From NCBI GenBank assembly GCA_013398175.1, contig VZRZ01001998.1, positions 485,122 to 549,121 of the forward strand: a stretch of DNA of 64,000 nucleotides. Direction: 5' to 3'. Positions 11,401 through 22,792 of the stretch are shown here, piece after piece. Every line of letters begins with the position of its first letter. Position 1 is the first letter of the stretch. The position numbers were made by a program, and so were the translations under genes. Source of the stretch: Climacteris rufus (Eukaryota > Chordata > Aves > Passeriformes > Climacteridae). The notes beneath the pieces were generated by a model. That model saw nothing but the letters and a program-made list of their open reading frames with translations. It ran no database searches and was not told the origin of the DNA.

Positions 11401-13578
11401 TCCTTCCAGTCCCCTCCGCATGAGCAGCAGGGCCAGCCACCAGAGCCTGCAGAGTGTAGCAGTCCATCCCTACACTGCATTTGTCTGCCACATCCACACT
11501 GCTGCCACAGGTGGCAGGACAGTTTCATGACTGAGACCTTGGGTTTGTAGAAAATTATACACTTTTCACAAATATACAGTATTCTTATACCTTAAGCTTA
11601 CTTTTTTTCATGGAAAAAAATGTAATATTTCACATGTTTTTCTGACACTAAAAAGCATAGAGTAAGAACAGCCTCTCTGACATATTTCTTTTAATAATCT
11701 AGTGAAATTCTAGCATATTTTTTCCATATTCCATGTAAAGAACAGAAAACATTTCTCATTTCCATCTGAATTTTATCACTTCACTAATACAAAAGATGTA
11801 GTTCTAAGCATGACCTACTAAAGGTCTTCAAATTTCATAGCACACAGACCAAATTAATTGCTTTATTAATGATTATGAAAAAAACAGAGTTCTACTTGCT
11901 ACTTATGAAAACCTTTTGCTCTAAGAGTGTTTAAAATGTAAACACGTGAAGGTGAAAGAGCAGATGGTGAAGCTTGAGGAAGGGTGGATGCAAAGGGGCT
12001 GGAAGGTAAAGAAGAGAAGACAGCAGAACATGGAGCAGAACCCACTTTTGTGGTCATAATGAATGGACAACTTCTGTTTTCAGGAACAAAACAACCTCCC
12101 CACAGTCTTACTTCAACTCAATTACATAGATAGAGGAGATTTCATTGTGAGGTGAGTTCTTTGACAGAGATTCATTTGAAGCACAGAGAAATCGGTGAGA
12201 AGCAATAGCACTGCAGTAGGTATTGTTTTAGCCCTAAAACCTTGCAGCACCCAGCAATCTTTCAAGAAAACTTGGAGCTTTTTTGGGGACGCAGAAGATC
12301 ATTTCATTGACTCAGAAATTCCACAGTAGCAAATGGAGAGAAAGAGTGAGCAGATGATGGAGGGCTTGGACAGCTTAGGTTGAACTGGGGAGACAGAAAA
12401 TGAGTTGCTGCCTTGGCATTAGTGTGTGGAGAGCTGGGAACTTGGGGGAAGGGTTAAGTCTACAATTACCCTGTACTGCAGTTCAAGCAGGAGACTTTTA
12501 TGCTGACAGAATGCAGGCTGGAAAGGGAGAAGAAGGCTGATTGATAGGAAAGAATCAAGCTAGTGAAAGTGAATAATAGAGGAGCAGACAGTAATTGTTG
12601 AAGGAGATTTGATAAACTGTTTCAGAGCAAGACAAGGAGCAAAAAGTCAAATACTGTGCTGCCATAAAAGTCAAAAGTCAGAAAAAAAATAATAAAAGTG
12701 ATTTTTTTTTTACTTCTCTCTCAGAAAATACCTAATAGGGGCTACATGAGAGAACAATCAAATGGGCTAACTTAAACTGTGTTAAAAATTACTTTCAAAA
12801 TAATCCAAATTATTCCACTCAATTTAATTGGTGAATCAGCAAAACTACCATATAATATTTGAGACACCAGTGTGGAAGATTATGAAATGTAGCACAGAGA
12901 AGATCAGGGTTCCCACAGGAGACTTTTGGAAGAAGGACTAAGAAAGAAAACATTAGGAAGGTTTGAACAAGAACCTTTTAGCATGCACTAAAACATGACC
13001 AAAGTGTCAGCCTTGAGGAGATCACAAAAGAGTGAGGAAAAGGGAGATAAGAGACAATAGTTAAATAGGCCCAAACTGGACAAGACAGGATACCTCAATT
13101 GGCTGGATACCACAGCAGGAGGAACCAAGGAAGAGGGGATGTTTTGCTGGATGTGGTGACTTCCAGAGACCATCCCTAGTTGGTAGATGCACTACAGAAT
13201 TGGCAGCAGGGCTGGAAGGGCAGAAGGTTTTTCAGTCCTTCTTGTCCTGGGACCGGTAACCAAGGAAACAAAGAGGACTTGGGAGGTCTAGATTCTGAAG
13301 GATGAAGTCAGCAACAGCAATGGGATTTTTTTAATTAAAGAGATAAAAAATTGTTTGACCCATTGTTTGTACTCCTTCTGCATGATCTGAGAAAGAACAC
13401 AAAGCTTCTCTGCAGCCTCACAGGTCTGGGCCCACAGGGCACACGCACTATGGGCATTCCCATCACCAGAGTTTATGAGTTCATGCTCCAAGGGAGACAA
13501 CTGTGGAGCTGAGCTGGGAGTTTGTGTTGTGTGTGGCTGCAGTTTCCATTGGCACTTGCATTTTACCAGTTGCTGTAT
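8421..13578. other. Single-copy non-coding stretch
   Basis: The longest frame is 154 codons on the plus strand (10212-10676). It is overlapped by frames in two other phases and on the minus strand, which argues for stop-poor sequence rather than a gene. A T10 run at 11261-11270 is flanked by ATGGAAAT on both sides. The region 11900-13200 is purine-rich on the plus strand. No transposon was recognised. Confidence 0.55.
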
Positions 13579-13604
13579 TATAGTAGAACTGTATAGTAGA
13601 ACTG
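13579..13604. repeat. 13-bp perfect tandem duplication
   Basis: TATAGTAGAACTG occurs twice back to back (13579-13591 and 13592-13604) without mismatch. This is a short and probably recent slippage duplication. Confidence 0.8.
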
Positions 13605-15994
13605 TAGCTGGGCTGCAGGTCCAGACAACAACTGGGAGGTGGGCTGGCACTGACAGGGGATCACTGAAGCTCCCTTTGAAGGATCACTGCTGGCCTTCCC
13701 AACCACACTGATCTCCCTGTGTCCACTGATTAGACAAGATCTTAGAGCTGGAATGAGCTCAAATGTAATACTGCAGTTGGCCCTTTCCCAGAGAAAGCTG
13801 AATTTCTTTAAGGCTGGCTTTACAGCTAAGCATGGCTGTGCTGCCTTACCCCCATCCCAAACACACACTGCTGGAAAAGCCCAGATCGTATTCAGCCCTG
13901 GATAATGCTGTGCTTTAACAAAGGTAGAGAAACACGAGCATGGAAGACAGGATTAAGAACTAGTTGTTGTCTCCTTTAGAGAACAGATCACCTTTAAAAA
14001 TAGAAAACCAACTACAAAAAGAATCTCAGAAATGTAATGAAGCAGCACATTGGGAGAGTGCAGGCTGGAGCCTCGCACCTCCCAGCATGTGTGAAGCACA
14101 AGCAAGTGTAAAAGCAATCACAGATTAAAGTTTGTCTTTTCACTGTTTGACTGGCCTAAGGGAGGCAATAGCAGGATTAAAAAGAATAATAATAACAATC
14201 AGACTATGGGGGTAATTTTAAATAGAAAATGCTATGTTGAGGAGGAAGTTCTGGCCTGTATCTGTCTGTGCAGAGCATCCCAGGAGGGTGGCTGCTGCTG
14301 CTCTGGGATCAAAAGGAGCTGTGGAAGGGACACGGGAGAGTGTGGTGTCAGGTCTGTATGAGTGTAGGACACGTGGGTAGGGCAAGGTATGGTCTCAGGC
14401 ACAAATGCACTGCGTGGGAGTGCAGGCAGAGTACGGATTCAATGGGGTAAGACTTCAAGCGCGTGAGGGGGCTGATGAAAGTGCTGACAGCACACAGACA
14501 CTAATGAAGGCATGAACTGTGTGCTAGGGCTTTTTATAAGGACTGCTTAATGAACTCCACTTTTAGATACATCAAGTAAAATATGTAAAATATTCACTAC
14601 AGGGGTGAATCTCTGAGAGACCAGGAATAGACACCACTGGGAAAACACAGCTGCACCTGAGCCTGCAGAACTGCTCAAAGGGGCAATCAGACATCCCACA
14701 GCTGCCTTGCTGGGCTGTGGCAGGCTGATACCACAGAGGAGTTGACACCAGTGGTATATATGCCACAGTGGGGGAATCATATCACTTCAGTGTCTCATTT
14801 TGCCAGTCTAATAATGGAACTCATCATATTTACCCACCTTACAATAGAGTAGTGATACTTAATGGGATGCTTTGAATTCTTGGACAATACACCCTATAGA
14901 ATTACAAAATTATAACAGACTCCTTCTCAAAGATCCCACAGTGTTTTATCTTACTTCAACTGCCATGGTAACTTGCTGCCCAGAAAACCTTTGATAAAAA
15001 ACCTCAGTTTTCTGTTGCACATCTGCTTCCAAAGCAATGGTAACCCTAAGTGTCCACTACTGTGTTCAGAGATACTGCTTACCTGATGTTTTTTGCTGGA
15101 TGCCCTACCAAAGCTCTGACCAGATCCTTCTGTGGGCATTTGAGAACAGAAAATAGATTTACATCCCCAAAACACAGCTGAATTAATGTGACTCCAGGGC
15201 TCAAGGGCAAGGGAAACTTAAGAGACACAAACAAACAAGTGCAAAACTGCCCCCAAATTAAGTATCGTATTTAGGGATTGTTAGTCCTTTTCCTTATGGA
15301 GGAAAAATTTGTCAAAGAGAATATCATGAGTATGCATTCCTCCTTCCAGGTGTTGGATACATCACGGAAAACCCTGTCCAGCCTTTTAATCTTCTGGATA
15401 CTCATTTTTCAGACTTTCAACCAGTGCGTGCCAAAACCTTCATGAACCTACACCTTCCTTAAAGGAAAATAATGATAAAATGGCAGAAACAGAAAACCTG
15501 ACCCTTACTGTACAACTCATGCAACTATCAGGTCAGTCTTTATTCCTCACACAAAGGTGGCAAAAGCACAAGTGAAACTTATTTCATACAGTTCAAATGA
15601 AACTTATCTTTGTTCTAGGGCAAGAAAGGTAACATCCAAGTCTGTAAACTGTGGGTTTTTTTGAGTGATAGGTTTTCCTATGGTACTAGCCTATGGTGTC
15701 AGACCCTTCAAAAGGGGCTGAAAATAGAGAAGATTGCTCCACTTGCCTAAAATTCACCAGACAAAGGGATGAAGCTTAACAAGCACAATGCTGATCCCAG
15801 CTCTGGATAAAGAGTGACCATCAGACAGAACAACTTGTTGCCTTGAGAACTGAGTAGCCTCTATAAGATGAGACACGAGCACCATAGCAGGGGTTAGGGC
15901 AGACCAGTAAGGTTGGTGTGATGACCCACCCTTAAGGGGTGTCACCTCAGCGATCATAACCTGCCTAAAGCCTCACATTTGAGCCCACTGTGAT
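13605..15994. other. Single-copy non-coding stretch
   Basis: Only short frames of fewer than 100 codons are present, none recognisable. No CR1 ending, LTR pair or tRNA-like box was seen. Confidence 0.55.
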
Positions 15995-16022
15995 GGGAGG
16001 GGCAGTGGTGGTGGTGGAGGGG
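15995..16022 (+). repeat. G-rich GGT microsatellite, weak quadruplex potential
   Basis: GGGAGGGG is followed by a run of GTG/GGT triplets and another GGGG. Three G-tracts of three or more are present, with GG doublets between them. This could support a quadruplex only if a two-G tier or bulge is used. Confidence 0.45.
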
Positions 16023-16990
16023 ACACTTTGCCCAGGGTTACATCAACACGTGAGGACAAGAGGGCTCTACACAGAAAATGTGTTTTCTTCTCACATCAAA
16101 GCTGCTACTTCTCTCCACTGAAACACACTTTGAGATAAACTAGCAAAAAGCTTTATTTAAGATAAAGCCAGCAAAGTTTGTTTCAAGTACTCACAGATCT
16201 TGAGAAATCTAAAAAGCCACCTTGCCCAATCTGCAGTGCAGCCAGAGGGGTCAATGCGGAGAGCCCTGTGCGAGGCGGCAGATATGGCTGTGGCACGGCT
16301 TGTCCTGGGCCTCAGTGTCCCCCAGCCTCCGTCCCAGGCAACAGGGATGCTCATGGAATTCCTGCTCAGCATGAGCAAAGGGCTGTGGCATCTGGGCCTT
16401 GGCCTTCAGCAGAGAGGTTGGCATACAGGAATAAAAATCCTGGCTGGCTGTGCTGACAACACCTGCTACTGCGTCCTGATAAGCTGGGCTACACAAGGAC
16501 AATTATAAATGTCTCCAAGACATGTTAGAATGCATGTTTTAATTTAATCAGAGAGAACAAAAAAGCACATTAATCACTGCTCTCTTAACAGCAAAGATGT
16601 CCAGATATTTGCCAAGATAGCAGCATTTTTCCCAAACATATCAGGTACAAAAGGACAACAACAACAAAAAATTACAGCCTTACAGGGCTAGGTACAAGGC
16701 CAAGTCCCACCTCGTGTTATGCTGAGCTGCTGCCAGCACAGACAGCTGGGGGAAGGGAGAAGCCTGGCAAGGCTGCTGGAAAGGCCAGCGGTGAAGGTCT
16801 CGCACAGACCTCCAGCTCTGTCCGGAACAAAACCACCGAGAGTTTTGACACTCCACACCAACACACCTGACCTCAGGGCACCTCTGCAGGAAGCGTTTTC
16901 TTTCTGATTCTTCTGTGTGGTAAACTGAAAACTAAAAAGGAAACATTTCCAGAAATGACAATTGCACACTGATGTACCAATCACAGGGCT
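16023..16990. other. GC-richer non-coding stretch
   Basis: 16230-16330 has a local cluster of CG dinucleotides, unusual for this CpG-poor window. It is too short to be a CpG island. Frames of about 100 codons on both strands (16178-16508, 16688-16996) overlap one another and show no domain. Confidence 0.5.
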
Positions 16991-17042
16991 GATCAAGGAG
17001 CTTTCTGATGTGTGATGGAAGGATCAAGAAGCTCTCTGATGT
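16991..17042. repeat. Imperfect direct repeat, 21-bp units at 31-bp spacing
   Basis: GATCAAGGAGCTTTCTGATGT (16991-17011) recurs at 17022-17042 with two substitutions. The period is 31 bp, with ten bases between the units. This looks like a small, partly diverged tandem duplication. Confidence 0.7.
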
Positions 17043-17106
17043 CAGAGTTTAGATATGTCCCTACCTTACTATTCACAGAAGGGAAAATAGCTCTTGTCGT
17101 AATAAC

Positions 17107-17121
17107 TTTTTTTTTTTTTTT
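17107..17121. repeat. Poly(T) run, 15 bp
   Basis: Fifteen uninterrupted T residues. On the minus strand this would be a poly(A) tail, but no retrocopy could be recognised to its right. Confidence 0.8.
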
Positions 17122-17304
17122 ACATTCTGTGCTCTGCATGAATCACAGTTGCCCCTTTATAGCACCCACCATTTTTAAATGAGACCACTGGAGGCTTGTT
17201 CTTGACTCTGCTGATGGGGCTTACAGGGGGACCTGAGGCTGTAGCTGCCTGTTTGCCTCAAGCAGACGCATTTAGGTTGGAAGCTCAACTGTGTATCGAG
17301 TGGA

Positions 17305-17490
17305 ATGGTATCAGGAGGTGCTGGTGTCCAGGGGCAGCCAGGGTGCTGTGTATTAATATTTGAGTGTGAAGCATCTTCTCAAGTCTTCAATAAAATGAAG
17401 AAGGATCATCTAAGAGACTCAAACACCATAGAAGTAGCAGAGCTGAAGAGGCACTTTCCCAAAGAGGAGGTCGAGAACCTGGTGTTCTAA
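17305..17490 (+). other. Short frame with coding-like C-terminal segment, unassigned
   Basis: A 61-codon frame whose last 30 residues (from about 17397) are charged and protein-like (KKDHLRDSNTIEVAELKRH, then FPKEEVENLVF). This contrasts with the Ser/Leu/Cys-rich chance frames elsewhere. It ends at a TAA and has no poly(A) signal immediately after it. No family was recognised. It could be the last exon or a pseudogene piece of an unknown gene. Chance remains the simplest explanation. Confidence 0.15.
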
Positions 17491-19266
17491 TATTTCCTGC
17501 AGAAATAAGAAAGCTCAGCTATTATTTTTAAATCCTAAAAAAAATCTCTGAAAGTTGCATTGGTGGGTCCTATGAAAAAGAATCTTTCAGAAAGTCTGGC
17601 CTGTTATCTCCAAGTGCTCTTCTGCCCAGCTATAGTGTTGTGCTTCTAGCAAGACCTATCTGGACTGACCACATAATATAAAACCAGGCTCCTGCAGAAA
17701 TCATGCTGAGTTTAATGGTGTAGGTGAGCATGTAGACAGGTTTGTGCTGCATAACTCTCTGTAGGAAGTTAAACTTCTCAAATTGAGCTTCTTGTGACAT
17801 GAGGTTTTCTTCCTACTCTTGTTATTTTTTCCTCTTTTAAATTAACGTGTGCAGCTGAGCTTGGAGGAGCAGGGTAGGGAGTAAAGAGGCACTAGGTAAT
17901 AATCATCTTCCCTAACTGTCAAAGGATTGTTTTTGTTAATGCAAAATGCAGGCAGTTTATTGACAGAGCTACGCTGCAGAGGGATGATTTTACTTACCTC
18001 TCATAGGCTAAAAAAGTACACAGAGAAGTTAGATGGATGCACTGGTTTGATCTCAAATGGACAGCAAGTTATAATGATATGTTCAACTGAGAGGCTCAAC
18101 CAGATCGACAGCTGAGGACGTTTGGCAGTAAGAGATAAGTGATAATGATCTCCATCAGGCATTTCTGCTGCACAAGAGGTTCTTTCCTTTTCCCTTCTTA
18201 CTCTGTGCTCCACTTCTTGTGGGGAGAGGGGAGCAGGGAGGAGAGGGGCTGACCTGTTTCAAACAGCTATACAAGAGAAGTGCTGAGTGGCAAATGAAGG
18301 TGCCAGAGGCTGTGCTTTGATAGGCACACTTAGGTGCCATCCCTGAACTGCAGCCTGGGAGAAGTCCAGCTGAAGTCAGTGAGACTGTTCATGTGAGAAA
18401 TGATGAGAAGGATTAGGTATAGCTGGAACACACTGATAGAGCATTGCTGAAGCGTTTTCCCAGGCCTTGTAGTTGGGCATCTCTTGCTTGGGTGATTTAA
18501 CAGAATTACTTGAAATGTAAATTCCAAGAGGCACAAGGCCACCCTGTGTCTCCTTCAGGTTGACTGCAGAAATTTAAATTGGTTTTTGTTTTTCTGACCA
18601 TCCTCACGTATCCCTGAGAAATAAAGAACAATTTCCTTAAGAGTTTGTTTAGAGACACTGCTTAACACCCATCCAGCACATGTGATGCAGTTGTGCTGTG
18701 GTACATGTTAGCACTATCCAAGCTTATCTGACAGGAACTAGAAAACATCTTTTTCTTCTGAAGCCACAAGGGAATTTAAAAAGGGAAAGCATAAAGTACA
18801 GAAAAGAATGCAGAAAGTATAAAATCAACTCATCTGTGGGATTTGGCAAGTCAAATTAACCTCAGCTTATTAGCACATGGCTATTCATTAATTTGCTCTT
18901 TTTAGTCTTTAGGTTGGCAAATGAATGATTACTGCTTAGTCATATTTGATCGAATAAGCTACTGTTGTTTCCATTCCACTTCCTACAAAAGTCTGAGGAA
19001 AAACAGTAAATAAAAACAAGTGAGGAACACTCTGGAAGCATGATCACATGAAAAGTCTGGTGTGTGTTTTTGCGTATTTCTTTTCCAGAATCACACATCA
19101 CAGGAGGTTCCCTAAATTGGAATTTATTGGAAAAAAACTTTTTCAAAAGTGCAGATAACTAATGACAGTATCTGCTCAGAAGCTGGTTTTATGTGCTGTT
19201 GGAAACACTGCATTTTAGTAGCACAGATGTGCCATTATTCACCTACTGAATCCCCTGCAGATTATT
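17491..19266. other. Single-copy non-coding stretch
   Basis: No gene was recognised. 18840-18960 is AT-rich with several ATTA/TAAT words. 18170-18250 is low-complexity, pyrimidine-rich turning to purine-rich. Nothing else stood out. Confidence 0.5.
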
Positions 19267-19345
19267 CCTCAGCAGCCTGGTTACTTCTTAGGAGCCACCC
19301 ATCCAAGTAACCTGGACTAACCCTTACCTTATATAAGCTGGCAAT
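19267..19345 (-). repeat. Second 5S rRNA-derived SINE-like fragment
   Basis: On the minus strand this reads GGGTTAGT, then after a small insertion TTACTTGGATGGG, then CTCCTAAGAAGTAACC and GGCTGCTGAGG. The order and spacing follow the 3' half of 5S rRNA (GGTTAGTACTTGGATGGG, CCTGGGAATACC, GGTGCTGTAGG). The 11-mer ACTTGGATGGG is exact. It lies in the same orientation as the fragment near 3.1 kb but has different lesions, so the two are independent old insertions and not a recent duplication. Confidence 0.45.
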
Positions 19346-19869
19346 GTCATAGTGGAAGGTGGCTGCAGGATACAGAAAAGCTATGGAAGAAACCATTTCT
19401 TCATCAGGAAGGAGATGAAATGGCCATGCAGCTCTTGGGTCTCTTTGGCCTTTGTTCCTGTGACAAGTGAAGCTAGAAGCTCATGACAAATATCCCTGCC
19501 CTAAGACGACTATCAAATTACTGGAGAGTACAGAACAGCACTTGATCATTTACGGAAGAGCCTTGTAAAATGAATGGAAACTCACATCCAGAAGCTTTTG
19601 CAAGTCATATCAGTGTGTCTGAAGGCTGAGCAGTGCTGTGCCAGCTACTGGCTTATGTCAGAGATGTGCTGGCACACCTTGACACAGTCTCCAGAGAAGG
19701 CAACTGGGTTCCAGGTCTGTAACTAGACTTCCTAACTTGCCAATTAAATCTGGAGGCATGAATTAAAATGTAATTACTGAATATTGGAAGCAGTAGGGAA
19801 ATGGTCTTAGCAGTATTTCCATATTATTCTTATTAATAATAGGAGGAATATTATATTGTCTTTATTCAT
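19346..19869. other. Non-coding stretch, nothing identified
   Basis: It turns AT-rich towards the CR1 copy (19740-19868). No open frame or repeat was assigned. The tail of a 5S-headed SINE might be expected to the left of 19267 on the minus strand, not here. Confidence 0.5.
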
Positions 19870-20140
19870 AAGACAAGGGGTAAGCCTCTTTAAACTGACA
19901 GACAGCAGGTTTAGATTAAATATTATGATGAAATTCTTCCCTGTGGGGGTGGTGAGGCCCAGGCACAGGTTGCTCAGAGAAGCTGTGACTGCCCCATCCC
20001 TGGAAGTGTTCAAGGCCAGGTTGGGTCTTGGAGCAACCTGGGATAGTGGAAGGTGTCCCTGCCCATGGCAGGGGGGTTGGAATGGGATGGTCTTTATGGT
20101 CCCTGCTAACCCAAACCATTTTTATGATGATTCTATAATT
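19870..20140 (+). mobile_element. CR1 LINE, 5'-truncated 3' end
   Basis: This is a non-LTR retrotransposon fragment of the CR1 family, keeping only the 3' untranslated end. It begins in the 'acaagggg ... aaactga' portion and runs through the diagnostic block at 19931-20118: CTGTGGGGGTGGTGAGG, then CTGCCCCATCCCTGGAAGTG, then AACCTGGGATAGTGGAAGG. It finishes with AACCCAAACCATT and degenerate ATGATTCTATAAT copies at 20119-20140. There is no coding capacity. Full-length CR1 is several kilobases, so this is a typical dead-on-arrival copy. It is well preserved and so relatively young for this window. Confidence 0.93.
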
Positions 20141-21848
20141 TTAGAGGAAGATTTTATTGCTGTCTGGAACCAGACTACTAAAGGCAGGGAAGAAAACAAA
20201 GTGGGTCTCCTGCAAAAGCTGGGGACAAACAATGGGTAGGACCATGAATCTGTACTCTGCTGGCTACAACTGAGCAATTTCTTAAGTATGTAAGTGTTTC
20301 TAAAATTACAAGTGATTACCAGTCACTGTTAACATCCAGTCTCCTTCTTTGGAGGGAGTGGCAAACCTCTGCTCCGGCTGTCATTCAATCTGCAGGCATA
20401 TTCTGGGAGCCAGCTCTGCCTCCAGCTAGTATTAAAGCACAGCTCAGGAAGGTTATGAACACAACTCCCAGAAAAGCAGAGAGAGCTCTGTGCTTGCCAC
20501 AGGCTGTCCACCAGCAGCACAGGGGTGTTGACAGCAATGGAACAAGCAGCAGCTGTGCTTGCAACAGCCACAGCGAGGAACCAGCGTCCCAGGATGTCAG
20601 AGAGCATCAGAGATGTCAGCAGGCTCCTGCCAGCACCTTTACCCTCAAACCCTTGACTTGTACTCCCTGTGTTTTAAGCATATGCCTGTACATTGCAAGG
20701 AATAAAGAAGTGGGAAGATGTGCTTTCTTTTCTTTTTATACCACATGTAAAGCTGTGTATCCACAATCTTATCGACTTTACTGGGTCAACCAAAATATTT
20801 CTGGTATATTCACATCAGTGCTTTCAAAAGGATTACACTGGTAGTTTCCAAAACGTGGGTCACCAGCATGGGAACTTAACTTTGCAGAGGAACACTGTAG
20901 CTACTCCATTCATTTAGCCTGCAATCGTGTTTAAGAAAAGAGGCTGCAGCTTCGTCTGGGCTTTTCTCTTGGATTATGCCAAGGTTAATACCTAGGCACT
21001 GATAATGAGCAGGCTGAGCACTGCAGCTGCAGGAGAGATGGGAAGGAAAAGGTCAGGTTCTTGTTCTCGTAGCAAAAGCATTTGTCACGTGTGAAGCTGA
21101 ATCTGGAGGTAGAAAGATGCTGCCTTCAAAATTCCTTAATTTCTTTGAGGAGTTTGTTACTAAGGACCTGTTTCCTGCTTCACCAGGAGCTCATCAATAG
21201 AGGGGATTTTTGTTCTCTTCACTTTCTGCTTCAGACTCTCCTAACTGCACACCTTTCAAAGATATTAAAAATCTCCTGTTCCATTCTTTAACTGGCAGGT
21301 CGTCATCACCCTCCTCTCACATCAGCTGATCCAGCTTGAAAACTGCTTGCTAGTCTTTCATGCATCATCTCCCAAACCTGTCTGAACGCTCTTTTGAGAG
21401 TTTAAGCACCTGCCAGAGACCTTCAAGAATAGCAGACAAGAGTTCTCCACCCTCAGAAGCAGGAGGCTTTGGGCCTTGGCAGCAGCCCTGGTACAAAGGT
21501 AAGTTTCTCTATGAGGAGCTGTACCAACCCTTACTTCCTTTTTCAGGTGCTAGGTTCTGTGGAGTCATCCATTTCTACCCCAAATCAGAGTGTCTGGGAT
21601 GTGTAAGAAGAAGGAGCAGAGAAGCACCACATCAGTTTGGGGCTGTGTTATGTGGTGCATGAGGAAAGACGGAGAAAACTGAGTGTGGCCAGTGTTAAAA
21701 AGAGAAGTGGAGAGGATCTGACTGCTGTCTTCACCTGCTGCATGGCTGACTGCAGAGAACTCAGAGCTGGGCCCTTGGATGTGAAGAGACGACAGGATGA
21801 GAGGCAGAGTACAAGAGATGTAAAAAAAAATTCTGAGTAGATGCTAGG
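20141..21848. other. Single-copy non-coding stretch
   Basis: A 129-codon plus-strand frame (20455-20844) and a 100-codon one (21360-21662) are unrecognised. At 20835-20885 the words AGTTTCCAAAACGTGGGTCA and CAGCATGGGAACTT recall hAT-type non-autonomous elements, but the match is too weak to call. The rest holds nothing identified. Confidence 0.5.
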
Positions 21849-21860
21849 AAAAAAAAAAAA
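21849..21860. repeat. Poly(A) run, 12 bp
   Basis: Twelve uninterrupted A residues just upstream of an old CR1 fragment. There is no sign that it is the tail of a retrocopy. Confidence 0.7.
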
Positions 21861-21873
21861 TTACCAGTCAGGT

Positions 21874-21970
21874 GTCCAGTGAGGTTGTGAAATCTCCATT
21901 CTTAGAGATATTCAGAGCTGGACTAGACATGGCCCTGAGCAACCCGATTGAGCTGGCCCACCTTAGGCAC
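21874..21970 (+). mobile_element. Old CR1 LINE fragment
   Basis: The stretch 'gaggttgtgaaatctccattc' then TTAGAGATATTCAGAGCTGG, GACATGGCCCTGAGCAACC and CTGGCCCACC follows the CR1 3'-region. In a typical copy this reads as a vertical series of 'guggagtctccatcc', 'ttggagatattcaaa', 'ctggacatggtcctg', 'agcaacctg'. The terminal 8-bp repeats are missing and similarity fades after about 21970. It is clearly older than the copies at 19.9 and 28.7 kb and of a different subfamily type. Confidence 0.65.
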
Positions 21971-22189
21971 AAACTTCTTTTAGAGTCTACTCTGTGTCAG
22001 AAGAGTCAATACGTTCAGGTTGTGGTGGCAAGGCCAGGTACACAGAGCAAGTGCTCCATCCCAGTCCCAGCTAGTTCAACAACACATTAACTAGATCCAT
22101 TACCTTGATGTAAAGCCTCCCACAGAAACTGCCCTGTCAGCAGCGAGAGGCTGCGGAGCCTTTCAGAACTCTTTCTGCAGGGGTACCAT
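21971..22189. other. Non-coding stretch, possibly the eroded remainder of the CR1 copy
   Basis: No recognisable CR1 ending, frame or motif. Confidence 0.4.
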
Positions 22190-22640
22190 GATTATGATCA
22201 TCAGTTTGCAATAATGATAATGGAGCTAACCACAATTCCATTTCCAACTGAGGTAAGCTATGGATTTGTATAAAATACGTATCAAATTATTTCTAGATTT
22301 TTTAAGTTCAGAGCTGACAGGAGTTTTTTATTGTAATGATTTTGTATTGACAGAACAACGGCTCTGAGCTAAGCGGTTAGGACTATATATTTCCCTCATG
22401 GCCTCCAAAAACACTGTAAATTGAAATGTACATTAAAAACAGTCAATCTTTGTTTGCCGGCAACATTGAAGGAGAATTGACTGTGTTTTTATTAAAAAAG
22501 CTCATATCTTATAGTGACTGGACTACAATGAGAAGAGGTATTAAAGTGCTCATTAAAGATAAAAAAAAATAAATCCTCTATTTGACTAAATCCGTAGAAG
22601 CATCGTTTTGCTCTACAGAAGTGTAAAGATGCTCATTAAC
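22190..22640. other. AT-rich block with hairpin, candidate conserved non-coding element
   Basis: The block lies between two CR1 copies but contains no repeat itself. ACAGTCAAT (22439-22447) and ATTGACTGT (22476-22484) are a perfect 9-bp inverted repeat. The space between them holds the 10-bp palindrome TTGCCGGCAA (22454-22463), nearly at the centre. AACCACA, a RUNX-type word, is at 22228-22234, and several TAAT/ATTA words surround it. No open frame exists. The dense structure suggests a regulatory element; conservation was not tested. Confidence 0.3.
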
Positions 22641-22792
22641 ATCTTCTCGAAACTGGTGACTTGATACAAAGCAGTGAAGAAAACAATGACCTGGTACTTT
22701 GTCCTACACTGAGGCAACCCATAAATGTGTTGCCTACAGCTGCTCCATCAAGCAAGCAGGACAACCTGCTCTGTCCTGGCTCCTGGACAGAT
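22641..22792. other. Non-coding spacer
   Basis: Short stretch leading to the minus-strand CR1 copy; nothing identified. Confidence 0.5.

Noticed and set aside
16230..16330. CG dinucleotide cluster as a possible CpG island promoter
   Set aside because: Only about 100 bp long with few CG pairs; no GC-rich body or first exon follows.
19856..20239. 127-codon plus-strand frame
   Set aside because: It lies across the CR1 copy at 19.9 kb; its protein-like look comes from the repeat.
20835..20885. hAT/MER5-like words (AGTTTCCAAAACGTGGGTCA)
   Set aside because: Only short words match and no terminal inverted repeats or target duplication were found. The mammalian family it recalls is not expected in birds. 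The same applies to 28672-28715.
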